NCBI GenBank assembly: GCA_021815205.1
Contig: JAKAHD010000006.1
Coordinates: forward strand, 1-41,999
DNA from: a bacterium
Lineage (GTDB): Bacteria > Patescibacteriota > Minisyncoccia > UBA6257 > GWB1-50-10
Length of the DNA stretch: 41,999 nt
Direction of reading: 5' to 3'
In this document: one piece after another, positions 24,222 through 32,169 of the stretch
Layout: each line of letters opens with the position of its first letter
Numbering within the stretch: the first letter of the stretch is position 1
Program-made: the position numbers and the translations under genes
Notes under the pieces: model-generated
Told to the model about the DNA's origin: nothing
Databases searched by the model: none
Seen by the model: only the letters and a program-made list of their open reading frames with translations

Positions 24222-24303
24222 TTTTAAATTTCAAGTTCTAGATTTTAAATCAATTTTAAAACTTATACATTCGATTAAAATTTAAAATTAAGAATTTAAA
24301 ATT
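24220..24303. repeat. AT-rich repeat, family F copy 2 (inverted partner of 23141)
   Basis: Begins at the stop codon of the transketolase C-subunit and ends 6 nt before the kinase ATG. Inverted relative to 23141-23225. Confidence 0.9.
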
Positions 24304-24309
24304 GCGTAT

Positions 24310-25335
24310 ATGTTTGACGTTGTTTCCATCGGTTCAATCACGCGCGACGCATTCTTCGATGCGTCTTCGTTTCCTCTCGTTTCAGATCCGAACACTCCCT
24401 CCCGCGAAGGGTTCTTACTGCCCCTCGGCGACAAGCTCGATATCGCGGACGTGTATTTCACGATCGGGGGAAATGCCGCAAATGCGAGCGTGACGTTCTC
24501 GCGACAGAAATGGTATGCCGCGTGCGTCGGGAAAATAGGGAATGATGTCGCGGGAGAAGAAGTGGTCCGCCGTCTCAAGAAGGAAAGAGTCGCAACGAAA
24601 TTTCTTCCCGTTTCGGAGACGCTTCCTACGGCGTACTCCGTCTTGCTTATGAGGAACGGCGAACGTACGATTTTGGGATATCACGGCGCTTCGAATGAGT
24701 TTTCGATGAACGATCTCCGCCTTAAAAAACTCCGGGCGAAATGGTGGTATGTCTCGCTCTCCGGCGAGTCGGAGAAGATGTATAAGCCGCTTATCGCCTA
24801 CGCGAAAAAAGAGGAAATCGCCGTCGCGGTAAACCCGAGCGGGTACCAGCTTATGCATCGGCGCAACGAGATTCTGAAGTCGCTTAAGGACATCTCATTG
24901 CTTGTTTTAAATGAAGAGGAGGCCGCGCTCCTTACCGGCATCCCATTCTCGCGCGAGCGGGAGGTATTTCAGAAACTCGACGCGCTCACTTCGCCCGGCA
25001 TTCTTGCGGTTACGAACGGAGCGAAAGGAGTAACGGTCTCCGATGGGCATCGTGTGTATCGTGCGGGTACCTTCAGGGAGAAGAAGCTCGTTGATCGAAC
25101 CGGCGCGGGAGACGCATTTGGGAGCGGATTTGTCGCGGGGTTGCTCCGTGCGAAGATTACCAAGAAGAACATCCGTACCGCTTCCGAGGCGCATATCAAC
25201 GAAGCAATTCGGCTTGCGAGCGCGAATGCTACCTCGGTCGTGGAGCATAGAGGAGCGACGGAAGGGATACTCACCCGAAAAGAGGCCGATGCGCCGCGGT
25301 TCCGGCGCCTCACGGTTGCCGTTCAAGCCGTCTAA
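24310..25335 (+). CDS. PfkB-family sugar kinase
   Basis: 341 aa. The PfkB N-terminal motif G-G-N-A-A-N-A-S-V is near residue 55 and the C-terminal D-R-T-G-A-G-D-A-F-G-S-G-F near 260, with the catalytic Asp in G-A-G-D. It phosphorylates a sugar or nucleoside with ATP. Placement between transketolase and aldolase genes suggests a sugar-phosphate role (ribokinase- or phosphofructokinase-like), but motifs alone do not fix the substrate. The next gene follows after 4 nt. Confidence 0.9.
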   Translation: MFDVVSIGSITRDAFFDASSFPLVSDPNTPSREGFLLPLGDKLDIADVYFTIGGNAANASVTFSRQKWYAACVGKIGNDVAGEEVVRRLKKERVATKFLPVSETLPTAYSVLLMRNGERTILGYHGASNEFSMNDLRLKKLRAKWWYVSLSGESEKMYKPLIAYAKKEEIAVAVNPSGYQLMHRRNEILKSLKDISLLVLNEEEAALLTGIPFSREREVFQKLDALTSPGILAVTNGAKGVTVSDGHRVYRAGTFREKKLVDRTGAGDAFGSGFVAGLLRAKITKKNIRTASEAHINEAIRLASANATSVVEHRGATEGILTRKEADAPRFRRLTVAVQAV

Positions 25336-25339
25336 TCTC

Positions 25340-26575
25340 ATGGATCACTTCGAGTACGTGGGGAAAATTCTCGGGGTTGATGCGATGTCGCTCATGAACC
25401 TCGATGCCGCGATGGAAGCGCGTACGGGGAAGAAAAATGTGTTGCGGAATATTGCGGAGCGCAACGCGGAGATGATAGAGGTCACCCTCGCTACCTTGAA
25501 TAGCGCGAACCACTCCGCGCCTCATATAAGGAGCGTGCTTCGTCAAACCATCTTAAACCACGAGAAACACCTCATGGGGTTCCTGGATAAAGTCGAAGGG
25601 GAGACCGAGTTCGAAAAAGCCGCGAAGCTGGCGCGGAAGATCGCGACGTGCGGAAAAGGCTTTTTCTTGAAGAAAGAGCTTGCAAAAGAGATATTGGAAA
25701 AGAGGAAGCCGGAGAGGCTGCTGACATACCTTCAAGTGAAGACCGTAGATGAGGCGCTCCAAAGGCACGACGTCACGGAACTTTTTAGCGCGCTTCGGTT
25801 TATCGAGTCCGACGAATGGATGCATGAAACGTTCGATATCGCGTATGGGGATTTCACGGCGCGCGACTTCGAGGAGCGAGATATCGAAATTTCCGTCTTG
25901 GGGCCGGAATGGAAGACGGTCTCTGAGACGTTTGTAAAAAAGAAGCATCACAACGTGAGCCATCTGAAGGAGTTCGGGGTGATCTTCGTGAACCCGATCA
26001 AGGAGAATATTCCGGGAAAATTTCTCCGGGATTTCGCGTTGCTTCTGCATTACTTCCACGAGATCGATTTTTATTCAAGACTTTTCAGGAGGTATTCCTC
26101 CGCACCCGATTTCGCGGCGAACTTCAAGAAACTCTTAAGAGGCGATGTCCCCGAAATATACAAAACGAATGCAGGCGAGTGGCTTGTGGTGCCGCGTTAC
26201 TTGTGGAAGATCAATCCCGAAGATCCGCGGCTATATCTCCCGCGCGTGAATCCAGAGTCCCTACATTGGGCGCGGGGCGAGCGGGATCTCACGTCCTTTG
26301 CGGCGCCCGAAGCGCATCTTGATCTCAAGATCTGGCATAACCTCGACTGGGTGGGCGGTAGCTTCGCCGATGGGGGAGAAGAGATCGTAAGTTTTGATCT
26401 TGAAGACAACGCGATGTCGCTCGTGTCCTTTATGGAAGGGAAAGATGAGTCGTTCAATTATCACCAGCGCGAGAGCATGTGGACGAAGCTCTTCGAGGAG
26501 TACGCAGGCGGGGAAGAGAAAATGGAGAAACTCCTTATAGGACATTTTAATGAAGGAATCATTGCATCTTCGTAG
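25340..26575 (+). CDS. Conserved-looking protein of unknown function, next to sugar kinase
   Basis: 411 aa, soluble, acidic, no signal peptide. I do not recognise the family. Visible features: an N-terminal helical part (about 1-150) rich in R/E/K, a middle part with H-E-T-F-D-I-A-Y-G-D-F and H-H-N-V-S-H-L-K-E-F-G-V-I-F, and a C-terminal part with W-L-V-V-P-R-Y-L-W-K-I-N-P-E-D-P-R and W-H-N-L-D-W-V-G-G-S-F. Several His/Asp residues are spaced as in an enzyme rather than a scaffold. It begins 4 nt after the PfkB stop, so it belongs to that operon. Its stop codon lies inside the palindrome at 26572. Confidence 0.75.
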   Translation: MDHFEYVGKILGVDAMSLMNLDAAMEARTGKKNVLRNIAERNAEMIEVTLATLNSANHSAPHIRSVLRQTILNHEKHLMGFLDKVEGETEFEKAAKLARKIATCGKGFFLKKELAKEILEKRKPERLLTYLQVKTVDEALQRHDVTELFSALRFIESDEWMHETFDIAYGDFTARDFEERDIEISVLGPEWKTVSETFVKKKHHNVSHLKEFGVIFVNPIKENIPGKFLRDFALLLHYFHEIDFYSRLFRRYSSAPDFAANFKKLLRGDVPEIYKTNAGEWLVVPRYLWKINPEDPRLYLPRVNPESLHWARGERDLTSFAAPEAHLDLKIWHNLDWVGGSFADGGEEIVSFDLEDNAMSLVSFMEGKDESFNYHQRESMWTKLFEEYAGGEEKMEKLLIGHFNEGIIASS

Positions 26576-26610
26576 GGTGTCCAACCTCCTAAGGAGGTTG
26601 GACACCCTAC
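26572..26610. repeat. Palindrome, family A copy 5 (contains stop codon, abuts -10)
   Basis: 19-bp arms GTAGGGTGTCCAACCTCCT / AGGAGGTTGGACACCCTAC with one central base. It includes the TAG stop of the upstream gene and ends 4 nt before the -10 box of the aldolase gene. Confidence 0.9.
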
Positions 26611-26611
26611 T

Positions 26612-26620
26612 TGTTATACT
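26612..26620 (+). promoter_or_regulatory. Extended -10 (TGT-TATACT)
   Basis: TATACT at 26615-26620; 12 nt to the aldolase ATG, so the leader would be about 5 nt. Confidence 0.6.
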
Positions 26621-26632
26621 AAGTATAAGTAT

Positions 26633-27523
26633 ATGAGAACATTATCCGATGCCCTGAAATGGGCCGAAGAGAAAAAAATCGCGCTCGGCCACTTCAATAT
26701 CGCGGGGTTCGAGCAGTTTCAGGCGATTGTCAATGTGGCGCGGAAACTTGACCTTCCCGTCTTGATCGGCGTTTCGGAGGGAGAGCGGGAATATTTGGGC
26801 GTGCGGCGGGTGCGCGACCTTGCGGACAGCGTGAACCGCGAATTTGGGAACCCGGATGCCGAATGGGGCTTCTGGCTCTTTGTGAACGCGGACCATACCC
26901 ATTCGATTGAAAAAGCGAAAGAGGCCGCCGCAGCCGGATTCGATGAGGTGCTTTTTGATGGAGGGAAGCTGTCGCTTGAAGAGAACATCAAAAAAACACA
27001 GGAAGCGATCCGCCTTGCGCGCGCCGCACATCCCGACGTGGTGATTGAGGGGGAGCTTGGATATATAGGAACTTCATCCGAGATCCGCACGGCGATTCCC
27101 GAAGGCGCGGCGATCAAGCCGGAAGATCTTACGAAACCGGAAGAGGCGCTCCGGTTTGTCGAAGTGACAGGCGTGGACATGCTCGCGCCCGCCGTTGGAA
27201 ACATTCATGGAATGTTTGCCAACATGCCGGATCCGGGGCTCGATCTCCAAAGGATCAGGACGATAAAAGATGCCGTAAAAATCCCCCTTGTCTTGCATGG
27301 CGGATCGGGGAATACCGACGCTGATTTTCTGGCGGCAATCAATGCAGGGATCAATATCATTCACATCTCGACCGAGCTTCGTCTCGCGTGGCGGAAGAGT
27401 TTGGAGCGGGCACTCAAGGAGAATCCGAGCGAGATCGCGCCCTATAAACTCATGCCGGGCGTGATCGCCGCGGCAGAAGAAGTGGTAGAGAGAAGATTGA
27501 GATTATTTTCTAAAATCTCTTGA
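26633..27523 (+). CDS. fba: Class II fructose-bisphosphate aldolase
   Basis: 296 aa. Zinc-ligand and active-site motifs in order: G-H-F-N near residue 19, N-A-D-H-T-H-S near 85, E-G-E-L-G-Y-I-G near 142, G-N-I-H-G-M near 189, and L-H-G-G-S-G near 222, followed by N-I-x-T-like N-I-I-H-I-S-T-E. It cleaves fructose-1,6-bisphosphate to triose phosphates, or makes it in the reverse direction; tagatose-bisphosphate is a possible alternative. It closes the carbon-metabolism block. No SD is visible. Confidence 0.93.
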   Translation: MRTLSDALKWAEEKKIALGHFNIAGFEQFQAIVNVARKLDLPVLIGVSEGEREYLGVRRVRDLADSVNREFGNPDAEWGFWLFVNADHTHSIEKAKEAAAAGFDEVLFDGGKLSLEENIKKTQEAIRLARAAHPDVVIEGELGYIGTSSEIRTAIPEGAAIKPEDLTKPEEALRFVEVTGVDMLAPAVGNIHGMFANMPDPGLDLQRIRTIKDAVKIPLVLHGGSGNTDADFLAAINAGINIIHISTELRLAWRKSLERALKENPSEIAPYKLMPGVIAAAEEVVERRLRLFSKIS

Positions 27524-27526
27524 GGT

Positions 27527-27595
27527 AGAAGCAGATAACGCAGAAACGAACGCAGATGTACGCTGATGTTTTGCGTCTATCCGCGTGCTCGCGGC
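27527..27595. repeat. CGCTGAT-type repeat, family E copy 2
   Basis: Units GCAGATAACGCAGAAACGAACGCAGATG and ACGCTGATG-type, then TGCGTCTATCCGCG, starting 4 nt after the aldolase stop. Resembles both the 16S leader tract and the helix 6 insertion. Confidence 0.65.
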
Positions 27596-27620
27596 GTGAT
27601 CTATTCTTGGGTTTAATACC

Positions 27621-27677
27621 CTTTATTCCCCACATCTTCCTAGAATACCCCGCAGGAAGGTGTGAAGATTTATTGCC
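27621..27677. repeat. Short family C palindrome, copy 3
   Basis: Only the outer arms remain: TTTATTCCCCACATCTTCC on the left and GGAAGGTGTGAAGATTTAT on the right, separated by about 20 nt. It looks like a deleted version of the T-shaped elements. Confidence 0.65.
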
Positions 27678-27692
27678 CAACACATTTCTTTC

Positions 27693-27701
27693 TGATATAA
27701 C
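27693..27701 (+). promoter_or_regulatory. Extended -10 (TGA-TATAAC)
   Basis: TATAAC at 27696-27701, 8 nt before the release-factor ATG. Confidence 0.5.
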
Positions 27702-27709
27702 TAACCCAT

Positions 27710-28450
27710 ATGGAAACACAGGAGGTGAAGAAAATAATTCTTGAGGCGCGCGCGGGGACCGGAGGAGACGAAGCGGCGATTTTTGCGGGGGATCTCGTGC
27801 GCATGTATCAGCGCTATGCCGCGAAACGCGGATGGAAGTTTGGCGTACTCGATGCGTCGGAGAGCGGGACGCGCGGCTATAAAACACTCGTTGCCGAAAT
27901 CCAAGGCGACGGCGCCTATGAAGCGTTCCGGCATGAGTCGGGCGTACATCGCGTGCAGCGCGTGCCGGAGACGGAGCGGCAGGGAAGGGTGCATACTTCA
28001 ACGGCCTCGGTTGCGGTATTGCCGATCGTAGAAGCGAAAGAAGTGCGAATCAAGGATAGCGACCTCGAGGTAACCTTCTCGCGCGCGGGAGGGCCTGGAG
28101 GACAGAATGTGAACAAAGTGGAAACGGCAGTGCGCATTCTTCATAGGCCCACGGGGATCGTCGTCTCAATGCGCGAAGAACGATCACAGCATGCGAACCG
28201 CGAGAAGGCGATGGAGGTACTTCGCTCGAAACTCTATGAAATCCAGCGCGAGCAGGCGGTGGGATCGGTTGATCAGATAAGAAAAGAGCAGATCGGCTCG
28301 GCGGAACGCTCGGAGAAGATTCGAACTTATAATTTCCCCGAAGATCGCATTACCGACCACCGGATCGGGAAAAAGTGGCACAACATCGAGAAGATTCTCG
28401 AGGGAAATTTTGATCCGATTGTGGAGGCGTTTTCTCGAGAGGAAAGATAA
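27710..28450 (+). CDS. prfA: Peptide chain release factor 1 lacking domain 1
   Basis: 246 aa against about 360 in typical RF1. It starts directly at the domain 2/4 region ([15 protein letters not shown]). The stop-codon reading motif is P-E-T near residue 86 (P-x-T, the RF1 type for UAA/UAG). The hydrolysis motif G-G-Q is near residue 130 in G-G-P-G-G-Q-N-V-N. An [15 protein letters not shown] segment near the end is conserved. There is an in-frame stop 12 nt before the ATG, so the N-terminal helical domain that contacts the ribosomal stalk is absent, not mis-started. The core needed for stop recognition and peptide release is complete. Confidence 0.93.
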   Translation: METQEVKKIILEARAGTGGDEAAIFAGDLVRMYQRYAAKRGWKFGVLDASESGTRGYKTLVAEIQGDGAYEAFRHESGVHRVQRVPETERQGRVHTSTASVAVLPIVEAKEVRIKDSDLEVTFSRAGGPGGQNVNKVETAVRILHRPTGIVVSMREERSQHANREKAMEVLRSKLYEIQREQAVGSVDQIRKEQIGSAERSEKIRTYNFPEDRITDHRIGKKWHNIEKILEGNFDPIVEAFSREER

Positions 28451-28547
28451 TTCTAAATTTAAAATTTTAAGTTTTAAATCAATTTTAATTTGATCGAATT
28501 TTAAAATTCGTTCATTCAGTTAAAATTTAGAAATTAAAATTCTAATT
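28449..28547. repeat. AT-rich repeat, family F copy 3
   Basis: AT-rich palindromic tract between convergent genes. It contains the stop codon of the transglycosylase on the other strand. Contains GTTTTAAATCAATTTTAA as in the copy at 24220. Confidence 0.8.
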
Positions 28548-29963
28548 TGCGTTTAAGGTATTGATATCCTGCTGGAACTGGTTCGCGCGATTCACCACCG
28601 GCTGGCCGTACCAGAAGCGGTATGTGTACCATCTGCTTCCTGCGTAATATTGCGCGGCGGCGCAGCGTTCGAGCAGTGTTTGATAAGGGGCAATGTTTTG
28701 ATTTGCCGAGGCATAACTCTTGCAGCTCGAAGAATTCAAGAGATCCGAGATATAGATGCCGGTTGCGACGAAGGCGTCCGAGTTGTTCCACGGGTTCGGA
28801 GGATTATTGCCCGTAACCTTTGAAATTGCCGCGGAGTAAAGGTTCCACGTGGATGGTATAAACTGCGCGGGCCCCATTGCGCCGCCGTAGGCGCCGTCGG
28901 AATTGGGGCATGACACATAGGCGGCCTGTGAATTTGGGTCGATGCCGAGTTTTTGGAGCAGCGGAAGAAAGAGCGGCACGTCCCGCGTCGGATTCATTGC
29001 GGTTTTATAGGAACATTTCCCGACGTTTTTTCCGAGCGCCGATTCACGGTCCAAGATCGCGAGGATGAGCGCCGCGCGGACACCTGTCGCTCCTTCGGCG
29101 AGTTTTGCGTAATCATACGCCTTTTGGAACGTAAGTTCGCCGCCCCCCAGAAGCTCGAATATCCTGTTCCGGATTTGCGCCGCGGTCGCCCTGTTCTTTA
29201 TGAGCAGCTTCTGATACACGGCTTCCTGCCCCCTTGTTTGCGCAAGGATGGTCGATTTTTGACTTTGCACCGCTTTCAGATTCCATTGCTGTGCCTGCTG
29301 GATCGCCATGAAGTTCTCCGTATCGCTTTTCTCGTTCGAGAGCTGCTGCTTCTGTTCGAGAAGCTGCCCGCGAAGCTTCACGATCTCGTCGAGTGCGATG
29401 CGGACATTGCTTTGTACGAGTGTGACATCATTCAAGTTCCCAAAAAAATCGGAGAGGCGATTATTTGCGAGAAGAATCTCAAGCGTACTCTCCTTATCCG
29501 CTTCGTAGAGCGCTTGTAGTGCAACCGCGAGCGCGGTTTTGTGGTCATTGATCTGGCTCTCCGTCTGGTTGATCTGCCCCTGCGTCGTACCGATCTGATC
29601 ATTCAGTTGCCGCAACTGGAGGTTGACTGCCTTGATTTGGAGATTTAATTTATTAATTCTGGCGTTCAAGGTCGCAATTTCGTTGCCGAGCGTGTTGCCC
29701 TGCTTTTGATACTGATTGATCTTCTGCTGATTCTCCTCAATCTGACGCTCAAGGGCGGCAAGCTGTTGCTCCAGCGCCGAACGTTCCGCCGCGGTATTCT
29801 GCGGTGTGGAAGACGCGGTGCGTACCGTGGAAGATGCGGAGGATGATGCAAATGTCGCTTCCGCATGCACACCCGTGCCTGGAGAGAAGATGAAGAAAAA
29901 CGCCGCGGCGACGAACACTACCGTTCCGCATCGCACGGCTTTTCTTGGGGGAGGTGTGTGCAT
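28542..29963 (-). CDS. Secreted coiled-coil lytic transglycosylase
   Basis: 473 aa from the ATG at 29963. The start is chosen because an extended -10 (TGG-TATGAT, 29979-29974) covers the more upstream in-frame ATG. A signal peptide spans about 1-35 and ends near V-H-A. Residues about 60-270 form a long coiled coil rich in Q, L, N, E and I, as in EnvC/CwlO-type proteins. The C-terminal domain has I-L-D-R-E-S-A-L-G near residue 307 with the catalytic Glu, then G-G-A-M-G-P-A-Q-F-I-P-S-T-W and A-T-G-I-Y of SLT/MltB-type enzymes. It would cut peptidoglycan glycan strands outside the membrane, perhaps for growth or pilus passage. Confidence 0.9.
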   Translation of the reverse strand: MHTPPPRKAVRCGTVVFVAAAFFFIFSPGTGVHAEATFASSSASSTVRTASSTPQNTAAERSALEQQLAALERQIEENQQKINQYQKQGNTLGNEIATLNARINKLNLQIKAVNLQLRQLNDQIGTTQGQINQTESQINDHKTALAVALQALYEADKESTLEILLANNRLSDFFGNLNDVTLVQSNVRIALDEIVKLRGQLLEQKQQLSNEKSDTENFMAIQQAQQWNLKAVQSQKSTILAQTRGQEAVYQKLLIKNRATAAQIRNRIFELLGGGELTFQKAYDYAKLAEGATGVRAALILAILDRESALGKNVGKCSYKTAMNPTRDVPLFLPLLQKLGIDPNSQAAYVSCPNSDGAYGGAMGPAQFIPSTWNLYSAAISKVTGNNPPNPWNNSDAFVATGIYISDLLNSSSCKSYASANQNIAPYQTLLERCAAAQYYAGSRWYTYRFWYGQPVVNRANQFQQDINTLNAN

Positions 29964-30030
29964 TTTTACCTGTATCATACCACATAAGAAGAAACGCTTC
30001 GAACAGCGTTGCGTTACGCGTTACAACAAC

Positions 30031-30059
30031 AAACCGCCCCAGACGGATCGGGGCGGTTT
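30031..30059. terminator. Rho-independent terminator downstream of bL25
   Basis: Stem AAACCGCCCC / GGGGCGGTTT with a 9-nt loop. On the minus strand it is followed by GTTGTTGT, 12 nt after the bL25 stop. It also lies upstream of the transglycosylase promoter. Confidence 0.8.
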
Positions 30060-30070
30060 GTTGGTGTGTA

Positions 30071-30715
30071 CTATTTTTTTATTTCCTCCTCTTTGTCATT
30101 TGGCGGCTGTGTCGCCTCAACGGTTTCCACAGCAGGCGTCGTGATTGGCGTCTCCTCCTTCTCTTTTGCCGGTTCCGTGACCGTAACGATAATGCTCTCG
30201 AGGGGGGTTATTGCTTTCACCTGCTCCGATATCGTGAGATCGCGCAGTGCGATGCTCTGGCTCGCATCGGAGAGATTTGAGAGATCAACCTCGAACCGAT
30301 GAGGAATGTGTTCGGGAAGCGCTTCTATTTCTATCTCGTCGGTCACCTTAACGAGCAGAAGGCCATGTTTTACCGCGGGCGCTTCGCCCACGAATTCAAT
30401 GGGAACCTTCGCTCTGATTTTCTCACCCTTCTTCACGCTGTGGAAATCGATGGTACATATCGAGCCTGAAAGATGATCCCGCATGACATCGGCGATAAGC
30501 GCCTGGAATTTTTCACCCTTCTCGTTTATGAGCGTGATCACAGTATTTTCTCCCGCTTCCTTGAATACTTTGAGGAAATCTTTCGATGTAACGGTGAGAT
30601 GTTTATTCTCAATGCCGTGGCCAAAAAGTTCCGCAGGGATGAGCCCTTCTGCACGGAGGTGTTTTGTCTTCTTTCCCAATATCATTCGCTCTTTTACGGT
30701 AAGTTCAATGGGCAT
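30071..30715 (-). CDS. rplY: Ribosomal protein bL25 (CTC family)
   Basis: 214 aa, long CTC form. The N-terminal domain that binds 5S rRNA begins with I-E-L-T-V-K-E-R and contains L-R-A-E-G-L-I-P-A-E-L-F-G-H-G. The C-terminal TL5-like domain has V-P-I-E-F-V-G-E-A-P-A-V-K-H-G and L-P-E-H-I-P-H-R-F-E-V-D. The last 40 residues are a Lys/Glu/Pro/Thr-rich tail. It lies downstream of bL31 on the same strand, separated by an AT-rich repeat. No SD is visible before the ATG. Confidence 0.95.
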   Translation of the reverse strand: MPIELTVKERMILGKKTKHLRAEGLIPAELFGHGIENKHLTVTSKDFLKVFKEAGENTVITLINEKGEKFQALIADVMRDHLSGSICTIDFHSVKKGEKIRAKVPIEFVGEAPAVKHGLLLVKVTDEIEIEALPEHIPHRFEVDLSNLSDASQSIALRDLTISEQVKAITPLESIIVTVTEPAKEKEETPITTPAVETVEATQPPNDKEEEIKK

Positions 30716-30720
30716 GATTT

Positions 30721-30822
30721 ATTTCAATTTTAAATTCAGAATTTTAAATTTTAATTCAATTTCTCAATTTTAAAATTTGATGGAATTAAAATTGATTTAG
30801 AATTTAGAACTTAAAATTTCTT
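30721..30822. repeat. AT-rich repeat, family F copy 4
   Basis: Fills the gap between bL31 and bL25 and touches the bL31 stop codon. AATTTTAAATT-like runs with inverted symmetry around 30770. Confidence 0.8.
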
Positions 30823-31090
30823 ATTTTTCTTTGGAGCGGCCCCCTGCCATTTCCTTCTTCGTCCGCACCTTTTTGGGCGCTTTCGGCTGTGCTTTTGCTC
30901 TCCTTGCTTTGAACTTCTCGACGCGTCCCGCGGTATCGATAAGCTGTTCGCGTCCCGTATAGAACGGATGGCACTTGCTGCAGATTTCAACCTTGAGTTC
31001 CTGCTTTGTAGACCCCACCGTAAACGTGTTGCCGCACGCGCAGCGCACGTTCGCTTTGGGGTAGTATTCCGGATGGATATCTTGTTTCAT
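30821..31090 (-). CDS. rpmE: Ribosomal protein bL31 (zinc form)
   Basis: 89 aa. Four zinc ligands are present: C17 and C19 in C-A-C-G, and C37 and C40 in [10 protein letters not shown]. This is the C+ form of bL31. The 25-residue C-terminal tail is basic and longer than usual. It is transcribed away from the 16S gene; the repeat at 31100-31184 lies in its upstream region. No SD is seen. Confidence 0.96.
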   Translation of the reverse strand: MKQDIHPEYYPKANVRCACGNTFTVGSTKQELKVEICSKCHPFYTGREQLIDTAGRVEKFKARRAKAQPKAPKKVRTKKEMAGGRSKEK

Positions 31091-31099
31091 TGTGTATTC

Positions 31100-31184
31100 A
31101 ATGCAAAATTACGAACACCCCATGCGAATCATGCGAAAGACGTTTTTCGCGGTATTCGCATAATGCATTCGCGCGTTTCGCATT
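31100..31184. repeat. AATGCGAAA repeat, family D copy 3
   Basis: AATGCAAAA ... TTTCGCATT with inner CATGCGAATC and TATTCGCATAATG. Lies between the divergent bL31 and 16S transcription units; the 31090-31455 gap holds this repeat, the 16S promoter, the processing-stem arm and a family E tract, and no gene. Confidence 0.75.
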
Positions 31185-31230
31185 ATATGCTTTCTCTTTT
31201 GTAGCTCTAGGATAGCACCTACTTCTTTAC

Positions 31231-31258
31231 TTGACAAGCGTGTGTTTATCCCTATACT
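31231..31258 (+). promoter_or_regulatory. Full -35/-10 promoter of the 16S rRNA gene
   Basis: TTGACA (31231-31236), 16-nt spacer, TATACT (31253-31258). The clearest two-box promoter in the window; a start near 31265 gives a leader of about 190 nt. Confidence 0.85.
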
Positions 31259-31332
31259 AAGAACCTGCAAGATATACAGAAGAGGATGGGAAGGAACGTC
31301 CCTTAAAATACTTGAAGCAGCAAATAGCAAAC

Positions 31333-31357
31333 GTTGAGAGTTTTTTTAGTTGTCCCT
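31333..31357 (+). other. 5' arm of the pre-16S processing stem
   Basis: 25 nt that pair fully with 34914-34938 (23 Watson-Crick and two G-U pairs). Such long-range stems around 16S are RNase III-type processing sites. Confidence 0.85.
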
Positions 31358-31373
31358 TTCCAAAATACTGATT

Positions 31374-31453
31374 TACGCCGATGTATCGCTGATGACCGCT
31401 GATGCCGTAAGACGTATCCGCGGAAATCTGTTTTTAATCTGTGTTAATCAGCG
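31374..31453. repeat. CGCTGAT-type repeat, family E copy 3 (16S leader)
   Basis: Units CGCTGATGACCGCTGATG and, at the right end, TTAATCAGCG, immediately before the mature 16S 5' end. Confidence 0.75.
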
Positions 31454-31541
31454 TTTTGTTTAGAGGATTTGATCCTGGTCCAGGATGAACGCTGGCGGCG
31501 TGGATAAGGCATGCAAGTCGAACGTGTCAGTGTTTCACACT

Positions 31542-31632
31542 GACCGCAGAAGGTCGCGGAAAAGACGCAGAAGGTCGCGGAAACGAAACGTTTCCGCGTA
31601 ATTCAGCGTAAAGTCTGCGTGTGTCCGCGGCC
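31542..31632. repeat. Repeat insertion in 16S helix 6 (V1)
   Basis: About 90 nt with units ACCGCAGAAGGTCGCGGAAA and GACGCAGAAGGTCGCGGAAA, then TTTCCGCG and GTCCGCGG as return arms. It sits in the loop of helix 6 between GTGTTTCAC and GTGAAACAT, which still pair. Confidence 0.75.
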
Positions 31633-31748
31633 AATGTGAAACATTGGCAAGTGGCGAACGAGTTAGTAATACCTTGGTACGTACCTCGAAGTCGGGCATA
31701 ACGAGCCGAAAGGTTCGCTAATTCCCGATGGCACCAGTGCATTGCATT

Positions 31749-31875
31749 GGAAATTCGAAATGCGAATAGCGAAGCTCGAAACAAATTCGAAATCCAAAAT
31801 CCGAATGTTTTAAACATTTTGATTTCGGTCATTCTCATTTGTTTCGGATTTCGTGCTTCGGATTTCGTGCTTCCA
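31749..31875. repeat. Family G repeat inserted in 16S helix 10
   Basis: Contains CTCGAAACAAATTCGAAATCC and TTTCGGTCATTCTC-TTGTTTCGG, matching the intergenic copy at 18524-18626. Flanked by GTGCATTGCATTGG and CCACTGCAGTGCATTGG, a remnant of the local helix. Confidence 0.8.
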
Positions 31876-32169
31876 CTGCAGTGCATTGGTTAAAGGCGCA
31901 AGCCGCTTCGAGATCGGCCTGGGTCCTATCAGCTTGTTGGTGAGGTAACGGCTCACCAAGGCTATGACGGGTAGGGGGGCTGAGAGGCTGATCCCCAACG
32001 ACGAGACTGAGACACGGCTCGTACACCTACGGGTGGCAGCAGTCGAGAATATTCGACAATGGGCGAAAGCCTGATCGAGCGACGCCGCGTGCAGGATGAA
32101 GCACCTCGGTGTGTAAACTGCTTTTCCACGGGAAAAAGGCGCATCTCACTAAGGCGAGATGCGAATGAG

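Noticed and set aside
25043-25339. Upstream extension of the 411-aa protein's frame over the PfkB gene
   Set aside because: It overlaps the conserved C-terminus of the kinase, including the G-A-G-D motif; the ATG at 25340 directly after the kinase stop is the natural start.
28449-28547. AT-rich spacers as CRISPR arrays or origins
   Set aside because: No regularly spaced identical repeats with unique spacers, no DnaA-box clusters and no cas or dnaA genes; copies are single palindromic tracts.
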